DNA from: Bog-532 sp963732345
Lineage (GTDB): Bacteria > Actinomycetota > Actinomycetes > Streptosporangiales > Streptosporangiaceae
DNA length: 64,000 bases
Reading direction: 5' to 3'
Assembly: GCA_963732345.1 (NCBI GenBank)
Contig: CAVSZI010000017.1
Location: 361,310-425,309, forward strand
The notes beneath the pieces are model-generated. The model was not told the DNA's origin and did no database searches. It saw only the letters and a list, made by a program, of their open reading frames with translations. Numbering within the stretch: the first letter of the stretch is position 1; every line of letters starts with the position of its first letter. Positions 1 to 8,691 of this stretch are shown here, in pieces. A program made the translations under genes and the position numbers.

Positions 1-445
1 TCCGCAGGAGGTCCTCATAGGACTCGGTGCACTGCTGGAACCCGGGAGCGAACAGGAGCAGCGGGAGCGGACCAGTGGCCGGATGCGCGGCTGATCCCGC
101 CGCTGAGCCCGGGGCCAGCGGATATTGGACCGCGGTCACCAGCGTGCGCGCGTCTAGGTACTGACCAGTCGGGCCGTTACGGGCCGGCTCGGTGAAGATC
201 ATCTGCTGCTCGCCGACCTGGTAGCTGCTGGCGGTACCAATGGGGGCGGCGCTGGGGGAAGGGCTGCTGGAGGGGGTGGGGCTGCTGGGGGGGCTGGCGG
301 CGGCCCGGGTGGATGCCACCCGTGATGACGACGCCGCGTGCGGCCGCGCGGGAGCCGCGCAGGCGGCCAGCGGGAGGGCGGCGAGGATGACGGTGATGAC
401 CCCACTGGCGAGGATCAGCCGGGTTCGCCGGGCAGCCGATAGCAC
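1..445 (-). CDS. Secreted lipoprotein, alpha/beta-hydrolase-like, cut by window edge
   Basis: The reading frame starts at GTG 445 and runs off the left edge, so only about 148 N-terminal residues are visible. It opens with an Arg-rich n-region, a hydrophobic stretch and the lipobox LPLAAC (Cys at residue 29), so the product should be exported and lipid-anchored. A low-complexity Ser/Pro/Ala linker follows (about residues 35-60). Then comes a beta-rich start ending in GPLPLLLFAPGFQQC, which resembles the first strands and oxyanion loop of alpha/beta hydrolases of the dienelactone-hydrolase/chlorophyllase type. The nucleophile elbow and the rest of the triad lie outside the window, so the enzymatic role is inferred from fold resemblance only. 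Confidence 0.6.
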   Translation of the reverse strand, partial: MLSAARRTRLILASGVITVILAALPLAACAAPARPHAASSSRVASTRAAASPPSSPTPSSSPSPSAAPIGTASSYQVGEQQMIFTEPARNGPTGQYLDARTLVTAVQYPLAPGSAAGSAAHPATGPLPLLLFAPGFQQCTESYEDLLR

Positions 446-580
446 CGATGCAGCCTAGCCTCCCGCGTGCAGTGCCGGTGCGCGACCGGCCGGCGGTGGG
501 GCGGATTGCGGCCACCCCGGTATCGATCCGGCCAGCGCGCCGGAAATGTCGCTGCCCGTCGTGCTGGCGAGCCGTGGCGG

Positions 581-1366
581 CTAGTCGAATCGGCGGGCGC
601 TGGGGTAGCGCTGGCCGCCGTCGACGACGATGTTGGCCCCGGTGATCCACGAGGCCCGTTCCGACAGCAGGAAGGCCACCACGTCGGCGACCTCCTGCGG
701 GCGCCCCAGCCGGCCGAAGGGAAACTGGGTGGCCACGAAGGTGTCGAAGTCGGCGGGATGGTCGCGGGCGAAGGTTTCCCAGGAACCGCCGGGAAACACA
801 ATGGAGCCCGGGCTGACGGCGTTGACGCGGACGCGCGCGGGCGCCAGCTCCTGCGCGGCGGTCGCGGCGAGCTGGATTTGCGCGGCCTTGGCGGCCGCAT
901 ACGCGGTACGCGGCGCAGGCCGCATACCGGTGATCGAGGAGATGATCACTACCGCGCCGTGGCCGCTGGCCCGCAGCCAGGGCAGCCCCGCCCGGATCAG
1001 TTCCGCGGCGTGCCCGGCGTTGAGTGCGAACGTCGCGGTGAACTCACCGGGAGCGGCATTGCCCAGGTTGCCGCCGCCGACGGTGCCGCCCGCGTTGGCG
1101 ACCAGGTGATCCAGGCCACCGAACTCGGCGGCGATCTCCTCCACCGCCCGGCCCAGCGCGGCCGTGCCGGTCACATCGGCCGCCGCGGTAGCCACCGGCA
1201 CGTCATGGCGGCTCAGGTACTGCGCGGCCGCGGCCAGGCCGGCGGCGTCACGGGCGACCAGCCCGACGGCTGCTCCCTCGGCGGCCAGGGCGTCAGCGAC
1301 CGCCAGGCCAATGCCCCGGCTTCCCCCGGTGATCAGCACGCGGCTGCCGCGCAGGCCCAAGTCCAT
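581..1366 (-). CDS. SDR-family NAD(P)-dependent oxidoreductase
   Basis: Classical short-chain dehydrogenase of 261 residues, the usual size. The N-terminus carries the Rossmann motif TGGSRGIG, the NAG motif (LVANAGG) is mid-protein, and the catalytic Ser plus YxxxK are in the stretch from IISSITG to AYAAAKAA. The C-terminus has the common PEEVAD-like and ITGANIVVDGG elements. I chose ATG 1366, which sits 5 nt after AGGAGG, rather than the TTG one codon upstream. The start overlaps the stop of the LysR remnant by one base (TGATG), and the ribosome binding site lies inside that remnant. The substrate cannot be read from sequence. Cytosolic. Confidence 0.9.
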   Translation of the reverse strand: MDLGLRGSRVLITGGSRGIGLAVADALAAEGAAVGLVARDAAGLAAAAQYLSRHDVPVATAAADVTGTAALGRAVEEIAAEFGGLDHLVANAGGTVGGGNLGNAAPGEFTATFALNAGHAAELIRAGLPWLRASGHGAVVIISSITGMRPAPRTAYAAAKAAQIQLAATAAQELAPARVRVNAVSPGSIVFPGGSWETFARDHPADFDTFVATQFPFGRLGRPQEVADVVAFLLSERASWITGANIVVDGGQRYPSARRFD

Positions 1367-1701
1367 CAACGCCTCCTCTGGAGCCCCGCGCCGGTGTCGG
1401 CCTTGACCGCCAGGACCAGTTTCGGGCCGGGGCCGGCGGCGCGTTGCGCCCGCCGCCCGGCCGCTTCCAGGGCGTCCAGCGCGACGCGGGCCTGCTCCAG
1501 CAGCACCGTCCCGGCTGGGGTCAGCGCGACGCTGCGGGTGGATCGCGCGAGCAGGGTGACGCCCAGCTCTGCCTCCAGCTTGCGGATCGCGCGTGACAGC
1601 GGCGGGGAGGCGATTCCCAGCCGCTCAGCGGCACGGGCGAAGTTGAGCTCCTCCGCGACAGCGACGAAGTAACGCAGCGATCGGGACTCCACCACGCCCA
1701 C
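1366..1701 (-). pseudogene. LysR-type regulator, N-terminal half only
   Basis: This GTG-initiated frame (111 residues) starts after an AGGAGG site. Residues 1-60 form a clear LysR winged helix-turn-helix (NFARAAERLGIASPPLSRAI), followed by the linker helix. The first strand of the effector domain (KLVLAVKADTGAGL) is reached and then the protein stops after QRRR. LysR proteins are about 300 residues, so the whole co-inducer domain is missing. The truncation point coincides with the SDR ribosome binding site, so the SDR may have been fused to this promoter by a deletion. The remnant could still bind DNA as a dimer through its linker helix, but it cannot sense a ligand. It is not the other half of the LysR fragment at 1835-2536, which has its own linker helix. 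Confidence 0.8.
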
Positions 1702-1729
1702 CTCCTACCCCTCAGCCCCCGGCATAATA

Positions 1730-1744
1730 TTACCCTGAGGGTAA
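1730..1744. promoter_or_regulatory. Putative LysR box upstream of the LysR stub
   Basis: The sequence TTACCCTGAGGGTAA is an inverted repeat with perfect 6-bp arms and fits the T-N11-A LysR half-site rule (T1731 to A1743). It sits about 30 bp upstream of the GTG start of the truncated LysR gene, next to an AT-rich ATAATATT run that could be a -10 element. LysR proteins normally autoregulate and control a divergent gene from such a site. Here the divergent side holds only a 27-codon frame. Confidence 0.5.
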
Positions 1745-1750
1745 CAACGA

Positions 1751-1834
1751 GTGCCCGGCACCGAGCCGATCCCCGGCAAGGTCACTCCCGCCCAGGTCTT
1801 CGAGGAGGCGAGAAAGGCGCGAGGCGGTATCTGA
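1751..1834 (+). other. 27-codon frame divergent from LysR stub, possible gene remnant
   Basis: A GTG-initiated frame reads VPGTEPIPGKVTPAQVFEEA and then seven more residues before TGA. It lies immediately after the LysR box, in the place where the divergently transcribed target of a LysR regulator is expected, and it ends one base before the next gene fragment. It could be the residue of a deleted target gene or chance. I recognise no family. Confidence 0.2.
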
Positions 1835-2536
1835 TCACGGCGCAGGCCCCGGCGCAGCGGCCAGCAGCTCGGTCAGGAAGGCCCGGCCCGCCCTCGACAG
1901 CGGCCTCCTGGCCGCGGTCGCCACCGAGACCGGCCAGCTCAGCTGCGCGCCCGCGACCCTGATCGTCGGCAGGTCCGGCAGGCTGGCCGCGAACGACTCC
2001 GGCAGGAAAGCCACTCCGAGCCCGTTGCGCACCAGGCTGGCCGCGGTGCCAAAGTCAGCTACCTCGAACCGCACTTCGCGCCCCAGCCCGGCCGTGGCAA
2101 ACGCCCGGTCCGCCACCCCCCGATTGCCCCACCCGGGCGTGAAGTCGATGAACGGCTCACCGGCCAGCTGGCCCAGGGTGGCCTGCTGCCGCCGGGCGAG
2201 CGCATGGCGGGGCGGGCAGGCGAGCAGCAATGGCTCCGCACTGACCGGGGCGAGGTTCAGCCCGGCGGGCGGCCGGCCGGGCAGCGACAGCAGCGCCAGG
2301 TCCAGGTCCCCGGAGAGCACCTCGCCGGCCAGCCCCGCGGACCCGGCCGAGGACAGCCGGAGCCGCACCAGCACGCGGGGCTGCGCCACATAGAACCGAC
2401 CGAGCAGCCCGGGGAGATCCAGCCTGCCGGTCGACTGCATGGTGCCTATGGTCAGCGTCCCGCGCAGTCCCGCGCGGGCCTCGTGGACCGCGTCCCTGGC
2501 CGCCTGGGCCGCGGCGAGGGTTGCGCGCGCCTTGGC
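1835..2536 (-). pseudogene. LysR-type regulator, effector domain only (N-terminus lost)
   Basis: The frame encodes the C-terminal part of a LysR regulator: the end of the linker helix (from about KARATLAAAQAARDAVHEAR), RGTLTIG opening the periplasmic-binding-like domain, then the two-lobed effector domain through LRNGLGVAFLPESFA-type motifs (here VRNGLGVAFLPESFA). The roughly 60-residue DNA-binding domain is absent. Upstream of about 2536 the same strand reads antisense to an MFS transporter that has lost its own 5' end. The first Met available (2440) lies inside the effector domain. Without a DNA-binding domain this cannot act as a regulator. The breakpoint coincides with the palindrome GCGCGC-CTTG-GCGCGC. 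Confidence 0.8.
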
Positions 2537-3623
2537 GCGCGATCATTTCGATGCGGCGATGGTCACGGTGATCTTCGCCGCCTATGCGGCCGGTGTGGTG
2601 GCGAGCCTGCTGATGGCGGGCCACGTATCCGACTGGCTGGGCCGGCGCCGAATAGTGGCGGCCGCGGTCGGCATCAATATCGCCGCCGGGCTCATCTTCC
2701 TCGCCTGGCCGACCGTCACCGGGCTGCTCATCGGCCGCGTGGTATCCGGTATCAGCGCCGGGCTGCTCACCGCGACCGCGACCGCGTACCTCACCGAACT
2801 GCATAGCTCCTCCCGGCCGGGCATGCCTTCCGCGCGGGCCGAGTTCGTCTCGACCGCGGCCAACCTCGGCGGTCTTGGGTTCGGGGCGCTGCTGGCGGGG
2901 TTCCTGGCCGAATACGGCGCTTCGCCGCTGGTGCTGCCCTATCTGGTGGCTGAGGGACTCATGCTGGCCGGCGCGATCGCCCTGGCCGCGGCGCCAGAGA
3001 CCGTGGCGCGGCCGGACCGCCGGCCGCGCTACCGCCCGCAGCGACTGCGAATCCCGGCGGGCCAGCGCCAGGTGTTTTACGCAGCCGGGCTGGCCGCGGC
3101 CGCCGCGTTCGCCTTGTTCGGGCTATTCACCTCGCTGGCCCCGGGATTTATCGCCGGGACCCTGCACCAGAGCTCGCATGCCCTGGCCGGGTTGGCCACG
3201 TTCATCGTGTTCGGCGCGGCCGCCCTGGCCCAAATCGCGGTCGGCCGGCTACCGGTGCCGCGAGGCCGGCAGGCCGGGCTCGGTCTCGCCGTGCTGGCCG
3301 CCGGGGTGGCGGCCGTGACGGCGGCGGTGTGGCTGCCGAGCCTGGCACTGTTCCTGGCGGGCGGCGCGGTGGCCGGCGCTGGCGCCGGCGCCGCCTTCAA
3401 GACGTCCATCACGACCGCGGTGTCGATCGCCCCGGCCGGCGCCAGGGGCGAGACCCTGGCCGGGATGTTCGTGGCCGCTTACCTCGGCCTGACCGTCCCC
3501 GTCGTGGGCCTGGGCATCGCTACCCAATTCGTCACAGCAAGGGCAGCGGTCCTCGGGTTCGCCGCCGTCCTGATCGCCGCGGTCGCCGCGGTCAGCCGCA
3601 GTCTCGCTGCTCCGCCAGCGTGA
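2532..3623 (+). pseudogene. MFS transporter lacking its first transmembrane segment
   Basis: From about ARDHFDAAMVTVIFAAYA the frame is a major facilitator: the conserved loop 2-3 motif GHVSDWLGRRR, then hydrophobic segments to the stop at 3623 (about 360 residues, 11 helices). TM1 and the start codon of a normal family member are missing, since DHFDAAMVTVIF corresponds to the loop just before TM2. The frame stays open back to ATG 2439, but those codons are antisense to the LysR fragment and do not form a membrane helix. Resemblance is to sugar- or drug-efflux MFS proteins, and the substrate is unknown. Probably non-functional unless the 5' end is an assembly artefact. Confidence 0.75.
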
Positions 3624-3840
3624 CACCCCACCCGGGGGCCAGCACACGGACGCGGGTCAAAGACTCTTGCCCGGATCTTCCTGCTGGCTTTTTCGGCCCT
3701 TGACCTTTCGCCGCCGCATGCTGTTCCGGCTGCCCTCAGGTCGTGCGGCCGGAATTTGCCGCGCCAGCATGGGCTTGTAGCCGGGCGGGGATAGCCGGGC
3801 TTTCGGTGAGCCGCGCAGAGAGCCGAGGAGAGAGCAAGCT

Positions 3841-4281
3841 GTGACCGCGCGCATCAGCCAGAAGGTAGCGGTCGGCGCGGTCTTCGTCGCCGCGATGTTC
3901 ATGAGCATCATGGACACGACGATCGTCAATGTCGCGCTGCCGACCATCGGCCGTGACTTCGGGGTGAGCCCCACCGCCGTCGACAGCATCTCGATCGCCT
4001 ACCTGGTCAGCCTGGCCGTGTTCATCCCGGCGTCCGGCTGGCTCGGTGACCGCTTTGGCGGCAAGCGGGTCCTCCTGGCTGCCATCGTGGTGTTCACCGC
4101 CGCCTCGGCGCTGTGCGGGCTGGCGTCCAGCCGGGCTGCCTTCCTGGCGGCCGCAGCGATCTGCCTCTGCGCCGTGGCGTTCTCACTGTCCATCCGGGAC
4201 GCCGACGCGGCCAGCACCATCCCCGGCCGAAGCGGCCCGCACGCGGCCGACTCACCGCCCGCACCCGCGGCAGCCGCCTGA
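3841..4281 (+). pseudogene. DHA2-type (EmrB/QacA) drug transporter with central deletion
   Basis: Starts at GTG 3841 after AGGAGAG. Residues 1-95 are a typical 14-TM DHA2 N-terminus: MSIMDTTIVNVALPTIGRDF in TM1, then the TM2 region and loop motif GWLGDRFGGKR. At about residue 97 (LASS|RAAFLAAAA) the sequence jumps in frame to what looks like the last helix and tail of the same family (RAAFLAAAAICLCAVAFSL, then RDADA and a Pro/Ala tail). The protein is 146 residues where about 480 are expected, so roughly 330 codons are missing without frame loss. Not expected to transport. Confidence 0.75.
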
Positions 4282-4297
4282 GTTGACCGTTGGGCAC

Positions 4298-5272
4298 TCA
4301 CGAGTTAACGCGAGGGAGGGCTCTGCGCAGGCCGTCGCGGCCCGCGGTGGTCCGGCCGCTGAAGCCCTGCCCGGCGCGCTGCGCCCAGTCCGCTTCGGTG
4401 ATCGTGTCCGGTCCGGCCGGAAGGTAATGGCTGAGGATGAGTTCGCGGGCCCGGGAGCGTTCGGCGACATCTCCAACCTGGGTGACGTCGGTAAGCGCCC
4501 TGGCCATCCGGTCCATCTCGGTACGGCCGGCGCCGTGCCGCCCGAGGTAGCCAAGATCGGCGACGCAGTGGACGAGGATGTCGGCCCGCTGGGCCAGGGC
4601 GATCAGATCGCCGTTCACGGTGGTGTCACCGGAGAACACGACCGAGCCGTCCGCGGTGTCAAAACGGTACGCAAGCGCCGGAACCGCGCGGCCGTGCGTC
4701 ACGGCGACGGCGGTGACCCGGATAACTCCGTCGTCGAAAACGACGACCGGAACCTGGGTGATGGCCTCGGTCCCTTTCGCAACATGAATGTCGATTCCCC
4801 GGACGAGCGCGCCCGCGTCCGGCATGTGGGCATCCAGCGGCATGACGTTCAGATGGTAGGCGTAGCCGGCCAGGATGTTCTCGACCAGGTCCGCCGTGCC
4901 GGGGGCCGGTAGTTCCGGGTGGATCGTGGTCCCGCGATGGAAGGTGGCATCGCCTGCTGGAAGCGCTTCGGGCCGCGACGGCCCGTAGACGCGGATCGGC
5001 GCGAGCGGGCCGTTGTCGCCGACGCGGCCGCCCCACGGGTAAAGGAGCATGCCGGCCAGATCACCGGTGTGGTCGGCATGCAGGTGGGTCAGGAACACGG
5101 CCTCCAGGCGGGAGAAGTCGAGTCCCGCGCCGGCGAAGGCGGACGGCGACCCGCGACCGCAGTCGATGACGAAGACCCGTTCGCCGACGATGAGTGCTGC
5201 GGAGATCCCCGCGCGGCCGGCCACGGGCATGGGTGCGCCCGCCGTCCCAAGGAGCACCAGCTCGGTTGCCAT
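4298..5272 (-). CDS. MBL-fold metallo-hydrolase (RNase Z/arylsulfatase-like)
   Basis: 324 residues with the metallo-beta-lactamase signature THLHADHTGD near residue 62, which supplies the first metal site. It is followed by SHYLP and VFSGDTT-type strands (histidine and aspartate ligands further on). The N-terminus (LVLLGTAGAPMP) matches the first strand of the family. Starts at ATG 5272. It converges with the broken DHA2 gene, 16 bp from stop to stop. Members hydrolyse phosphodiesters, sulfate esters or lactones in the cytosol, and the substrate here cannot be assigned. Confidence 0.85.
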   Translation of the reverse strand: MATELVLLGTAGAPMPVAGRAGISAALIVGERVFVIDCGRGSPSAFAGAGLDFSRLEAVFLTHLHADHTGDLAGMLLYPWGGRVGDNGPLAPIRVYGPSRPEALPAGDATFHRGTTIHPELPAPGTADLVENILAGYAYHLNVMPLDAHMPDAGALVRGIDIHVAKGTEAITQVPVVVFDDGVIRVTAVAVTHGRAVPALAYRFDTADGSVVFSGDTTVNGDLIALAQRADILVHCVADLGYLGRHGAGRTEMDRMARALTDVTQVGDVAERSRARELILSHYLPAGPDTITEADWAQRAGQGFSGRTTAGRDGLRRALPRVNS

Positions 5273-5526
5273 GTTCGCCCCTGCTTCTCGTCATAAGGTG
5301 CTGCGGAACTGCCGCCGCCGGTAGCCGGAAATCTCTCTCGATCGTCCGCGCGTTGCTGTAAACACCATCCTCGCGCAGCTCCGCAACGGGACAATGCCCC
5401 CGCGGCGGCCGCTGGGCGCCAGAGCACGTTGCTACCCTCGGAACGCTGGATCGCGGGAGGGTCGCTGCCCCGAGCCCCTGACGGACTACGCTCGGGTTAT
5501 CGTGACAGGGACAGAGGGGAGCACGG

Positions 5527-5838
5527 ATGTCATCACCGTCGGAGCCTGTGCACCTCAACAACCATCACCGGAATACGCTGCGCCAGATCTTCCAGCATCC
5601 CGTGAGCCATAACATCGAGTGGCATTCGGTGGTCTCGCTGCTGGAGGCGGTCGGCTCGGTTGTGGAGAACCACGATGGCATGGTCGCCGCCACGGTCGGA
5701 TCTGAGACCGAATATTTCGAACCTCCCGCGCATAAGGACATCGACACCCAGACGGTTGTCGACCTGCGCCGGGTACTGAGCAGCGCCGGCTACGGAACCG
5801 GAGCCGGGAACGTGGCCGCCCGGGATCAGGAAGATTGA
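5527..5838 (+). CDS. HicA-like small protein
   Basis: 103 residues. The order of elements (a helix with a conserved HxxR, the segment SVVSLLEAVGSVVENHDG, a beta-strand pair, then PPAHKDIDTQTVVDLRRVLSSAGYG) follows the dsRBD-like fold of HicA toxins, where a strand is followed by PxHxxxxxxxTLRxILxxAG. The catalytic-type His of HicA (GSH) is replaced, and no HicB antitoxin gene is adjacent. A stand-alone actinobacterial RNA-binding or regulatory protein is therefore as likely as a toxin. An upstream start is also possible, but ATG 5527 follows GGGGAGCACGG at a usable distance. Confidence 0.55.
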   Translation: MSSPSEPVHLNNHHRNTLRQIFQHPVSHNIEWHSVVSLLEAVGSVVENHDGMVAATVGSETEYFEPPAHKDIDTQTVVDLRRVLSSAGYGTGAGNVAARDQED

Positions 5839-6054
5839 CCGCTTCAGCCTGTCCGCCGGGCGGCGACAGGTCATCACCTCGGGGCCGGACCGCGAACCGG
5901 GACCGGACCGTGAACCGGGGCCGGCTTCTGCGCGGGCCGCGGCTGAGATAAACGCGTTACACGCGGTAGCGGGACGTTCCGCATGGCAGCGCTCCTCTGG
6001 CCAGAGTTGCCCTCGGCCATACCGCTTCCCGAGGATCGCCCGTAGGCTCTTCGC

Positions 6055-7080
6055 GTGGTGGTGATCGACTTCGAGGAACGAGACCTTGAGGCGAGAGTGC
6101 CTGATCTGGCCGCTGGCGGGGCTTGGACCCGGGTGCGGCTGCGCTGGCGGCGGGACCCGCTGACGGGGACGAGCGCCCGGATCCTCACGGGGGTGAAGCT
6201 CCAGCCTTCTCGCCGGCCGGACCTGACTGAACTCACGGCCAAGCCCGCCTTTTGCCCATTCGACATCGAGCACCTGCAGACGGCTACCGTCCCGTTTCCG
6301 GCCGAGCTCACCAGCGAGGGCCGCATCCGCCTCGGTAGGGCCGTGGTCGTGCCCAACATCCTGGCGTACGCGACCCACAGCGCGGTCGGCATCTATGACC
6401 CCGGGCGGCACTTCCTCGACCTGGATGACCTGACGCCTTCCCTCGTCGGGGACGCCCTGGCCGCCATGGTCCGGCACGCTCAGGCGGTGCGGCGCCTGGA
6501 CCCGGCGGCGCTGTGGAGTTCGATCAACGGCAACTACCTTCCGCCCTCCGGCTCTTCGCTGATTCATCCCCACATCCAGTCCGCGCACGACGCTTACGGC
6601 CTGACCGGCCAGCGCTTGCTGGTCGAGCAGTCGAGAACATGGCAGGAAAGGCACGGCCCCTACTGGGGAAACCTGATCGAACAGGAAGCCGGCGGTCCCC
6701 GGTGGGTGGGACACATCGGCCGGGTGGCCTGGCTGACCCCCTTCGCGCCGAGCGGGTTCCACGAGGTGTGGGGAGTGGTCAGCGGGGCGGCTGATGTGAC
6801 CGAGCTGACCGAGGAGGACAGCCAGGCGCTGGGGCAGGGACTCTCCCGGGTGCTGGCCACCTACCGGGCCTGGAACCTGACCTCGTTCAACTTCGCCGTG
6901 ATCGGCGGCGGCCCGCAGGCAGCCGAGTGCGGGCACCGGGTTGTGCTCAAGGTGGTCAGCCGGTCGAATGCGGAACCCATGTACCGCAGCGATGCCACCT
7001 ATTTCGAGCGCCTCTACGGGGAGGCATTGATCGATCTGAGCCCGGAGGATGTGGCGGACGGCGTCCGGGCCGGATTTTGA
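6055..7080 (+). CDS. Galactose-1-phosphate uridylyltransferase-like (HIT superfamily) enzyme
   Basis: 341 residues with a GalT-type layout. An N-terminal region carries FCPFDIEHL, reminiscent of the zinc Cys motif but with only one Cys. The central active-site motif is SLIHPHIQSAHD (HPHxQ), whose second His is the nucleotidylated residue in GalT. A second HIT-like half carries NFAVIGGGP. The spacing NGNYLPPSGSS before HPHIQ matches GalT homologues. GTG 6055 is the chosen start. It stands alone, convergent with the alcohol dehydrogenase operon. GalT proper makes UDP-galactose and glucose-1-phosphate; this one may use another nucleotide sugar. Confidence 0.65.
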   Translation: MVVIDFEERDLEARVPDLAAGGAWTRVRLRWRRDPLTGTSARILTGVKLQPSRRPDLTELTAKPAFCPFDIEHLQTATVPFPAELTSEGRIRLGRAVVVPNILAYATHSAVGIYDPGRHFLDLDDLTPSLVGDALAAMVRHAQAVRRLDPAALWSSINGNYLPPSGSSLIHPHIQSAHDAYGLTGQRLLVEQSRTWQERHGPYWGNLIEQEAGGPRWVGHIGRVAWLTPFAPSGFHEVWGVVSGAADVTELTEEDSQALGQGLSRVLATYRAWNLTSFNFAVIGGGPQAAECGHRVVLKVVSRSNAEPMYRSDATYFERLYGEALIDLSPEDVADGVRAGF

Positions 7081-7098
7081 TCCAGAGCTTGTCCGGGC

Positions 7099-8253
7099 CT
7101 AGATGGCCTGGATGAGGATAGTTCGCAGGTCGGTGTGGCTCAGCGCGACGGGGTTGCCCTGCATGCTGCTTGATCTGCTGGCCTTGCCGGCCACGTCGTC
7201 GGCGTGTTCGGGCCGGATGCCGAACGCGGCCAGGCCGGGTACCGCGAGCAGGGTCATCGTCTCGCGGATCCAGGCGATTCCGTCTTCGGTGGATGCGGCG
7301 GGTTTTCCGGTCAGCAGCCGGGCTGTTTCGGTGTACCGGGCCAGAGCGGGGTGGTCCGGCTGCCCGGATCGCAGCACCCTGACGTTTGCTTCTATGACGG
7401 GTGCCAGCAGCGCGGCGCAGGCCATGCCGTGCGGGACGTCGGCGGTCCCGCCGATGACGCCGGCCAGGCCGTGGACGGCACCGAGCTTCGCGTTGGCCAG
7501 CGCGATCCCGCCCAGCAGGCTGCACAGGGCCATGTCGGCCCGTGCATCCAGGTCGTTGCCGTCGGCATAGGCGGCGCGCAGGCCTGCCGCCGCGCGGCGC
7601 AGGCCCTCGCGGGCCAGGCCGTCGGTCAGCGGGTTCGCCCGGACCGAGACGAACGGCTCCAGGCACTGGGTGAGCGCGTCCAGGCCGCTGGCCGCGGTGA
7701 CCGGCGGCGGGCAGGATGCGGTGAGCTGGGGATCGACCAGCGCGACCCGGGGAATCATCAGCCTGCTGCGCAGGCTCACCTTCACCCGGTGCGCGGGGGA
7801 GGCGAGCACGGCGTTGGCGGTCACCTCCGCCCCGGTGCCAGCGGTGGTGGGCACCGCGGCGCATGGCACGGCGGGCCGGCTGAGCGTCCGCCCGGACCCG
7901 ACGACCTCCAGGTAATCCAGCGGGTCACCGCCGTTGCCCAGCAGCATGGCCACGGCCTTACCAGTGTCGATGACGCTGCCGCCGCCGATCGCGGCGACAA
8001 CGTCAGCGCCGTGCTCGCGCGCGGCGGCCACGCCCGCGCGGGCCAGCTCGACCGTGGGCTCGGCCGCCACCGGGAACACCGCGGCCGGCAACCCCAGCCC
8101 GGCCAGCAGCCCGGCGTGGCGCGCCGGGTTGGCGCCCGTGCACACCAGCACCCGCGACCCGAGACCCGAGAGCACGCCCGGCAGCTCCGCTACCCGGCCG
8201 GCACCGACCATGATGCGGGCCGCGGTGGCGAACTCGAAACTCATCATGGTCAC
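7099..8253 (-). CDS. Iron-containing alcohol dehydrogenase
   Basis: 384 residues, full length for the type III (iron) alcohol dehydrogenases. The N-terminal nucleotide domain carries AIGGGSVIDTGKAVA and TTAGTGAEVT. The C-terminal helical domain supplies the metal ligands in SGLDALTQ, GAVHGLAGVIGG and DVPHGMACA. The N-terminal FEFATAARIMVGAGR resembles maleylacetate-reductase-type members. Its start overlaps the stop of the upstream ABM gene by 4 bp (ATGA), so the two are co-translated. Probably oxidises or reduces an aliphatic or ring-cleavage intermediate with NAD(P)H. Confidence 0.85.
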   Translation of the reverse strand: MTMMSFEFATAARIMVGAGRVAELPGVLSGLGSRVLVCTGANPARHAGLLAGLGLPAAVFPVAAEPTVELARAGVAAAREHGADVVAAIGGGSVIDTGKAVAMLLGNGGDPLDYLEVVGSGRTLSRPAVPCAAVPTTAGTGAEVTANAVLASPAHRVKVSLRSRLMIPRVALVDPQLTASCPPPVTAASGLDALTQCLEPFVSVRANPLTDGLAREGLRRAAAGLRAAYADGNDLDARADMALCSLLGGIALANAKLGAVHGLAGVIGGTADVPHGMACAALLAPVIEANVRVLRSGQPDHPALARYTETARLLTGKPAASTEDGIAWIRETMTLLAVPGLAAFGIRPEHADDVAGKASRSSSMQGNPVALSHTDLRTILIQAI

Positions 8254-8573
8254 GGCGGGCTGCCCGCCCAGCGCTCGCTGCCCGCCGGGAACACCACGGA
8301 GTACCGGGTCGATGCCCGCGGCTCCGCCATCATCTCCGCGACCGCATCACGCCAGGCCGCATAGTGCGGCGTCAGCTTGTGCGCAGCCGGGGCATCGGCG
8401 TCACGGTAGACCTCGGTCAGGACCACATGCGCCGGGTCGGCCTGATCCTGGAGAACGTCGAAACGCAGCACGCCGGGCTCGGCCAGCGATGCCTGCGCAT
8501 TGACCAGGGTGGCGGCCAGGAAATCCTCGATCCGTCCGCTCCGGACGCGCGCATGAACGTGAACGACCAGCAT
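8250..8573 (-). CDS. Antibiotic-biosynthesis-monooxygenase (ABM) domain protein
   Basis: 107 residues with the dimeric ferredoxin-like ABM fold seen in quinol monooxygenases and LsrG: MLVVHVHARV as first strand, PGVLRFDVLQD, HVVLTEVYRD, then HKLTPHYAAW. It sits 5' of, and overlaps by 4 bp, the iron alcohol dehydrogenase, so it forms a two-gene unit. ABM proteins oxygenate aromatic or quinone substrates without cofactor, or isomerise small keto-phosphates. Pairing with an iron dehydrogenase suggests a small catabolic module. Confidence 0.8.
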   Translation of the reverse strand: MLVVHVHARVRSGRIEDFLAATLVNAQASLAEPGVLRFDVLQDQADPAHVVLTEVYRDADAPAAHKLTPHYAAWRDAVAEMMAEPRASTRYSVVFPAGSERWAGSPP

Positions 8574-8691
8574 GTGCCCATCCTGCTACACGACGGTCAC
8601 CGCAGCACCCGCGCCGGCTCTCACGATCCCCGGACGGCTGGCCGCTGACCGGCATCAGGGGACCACGGACAAATGGCCCACGCCCCCGTGC

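Noticed and set aside
467..1672. 401-codon plus-strand frame over the SDR and LysR genes
   Set aside because: Gly/Arg/Gln-rich shadow of real minus-strand genes; no domain.
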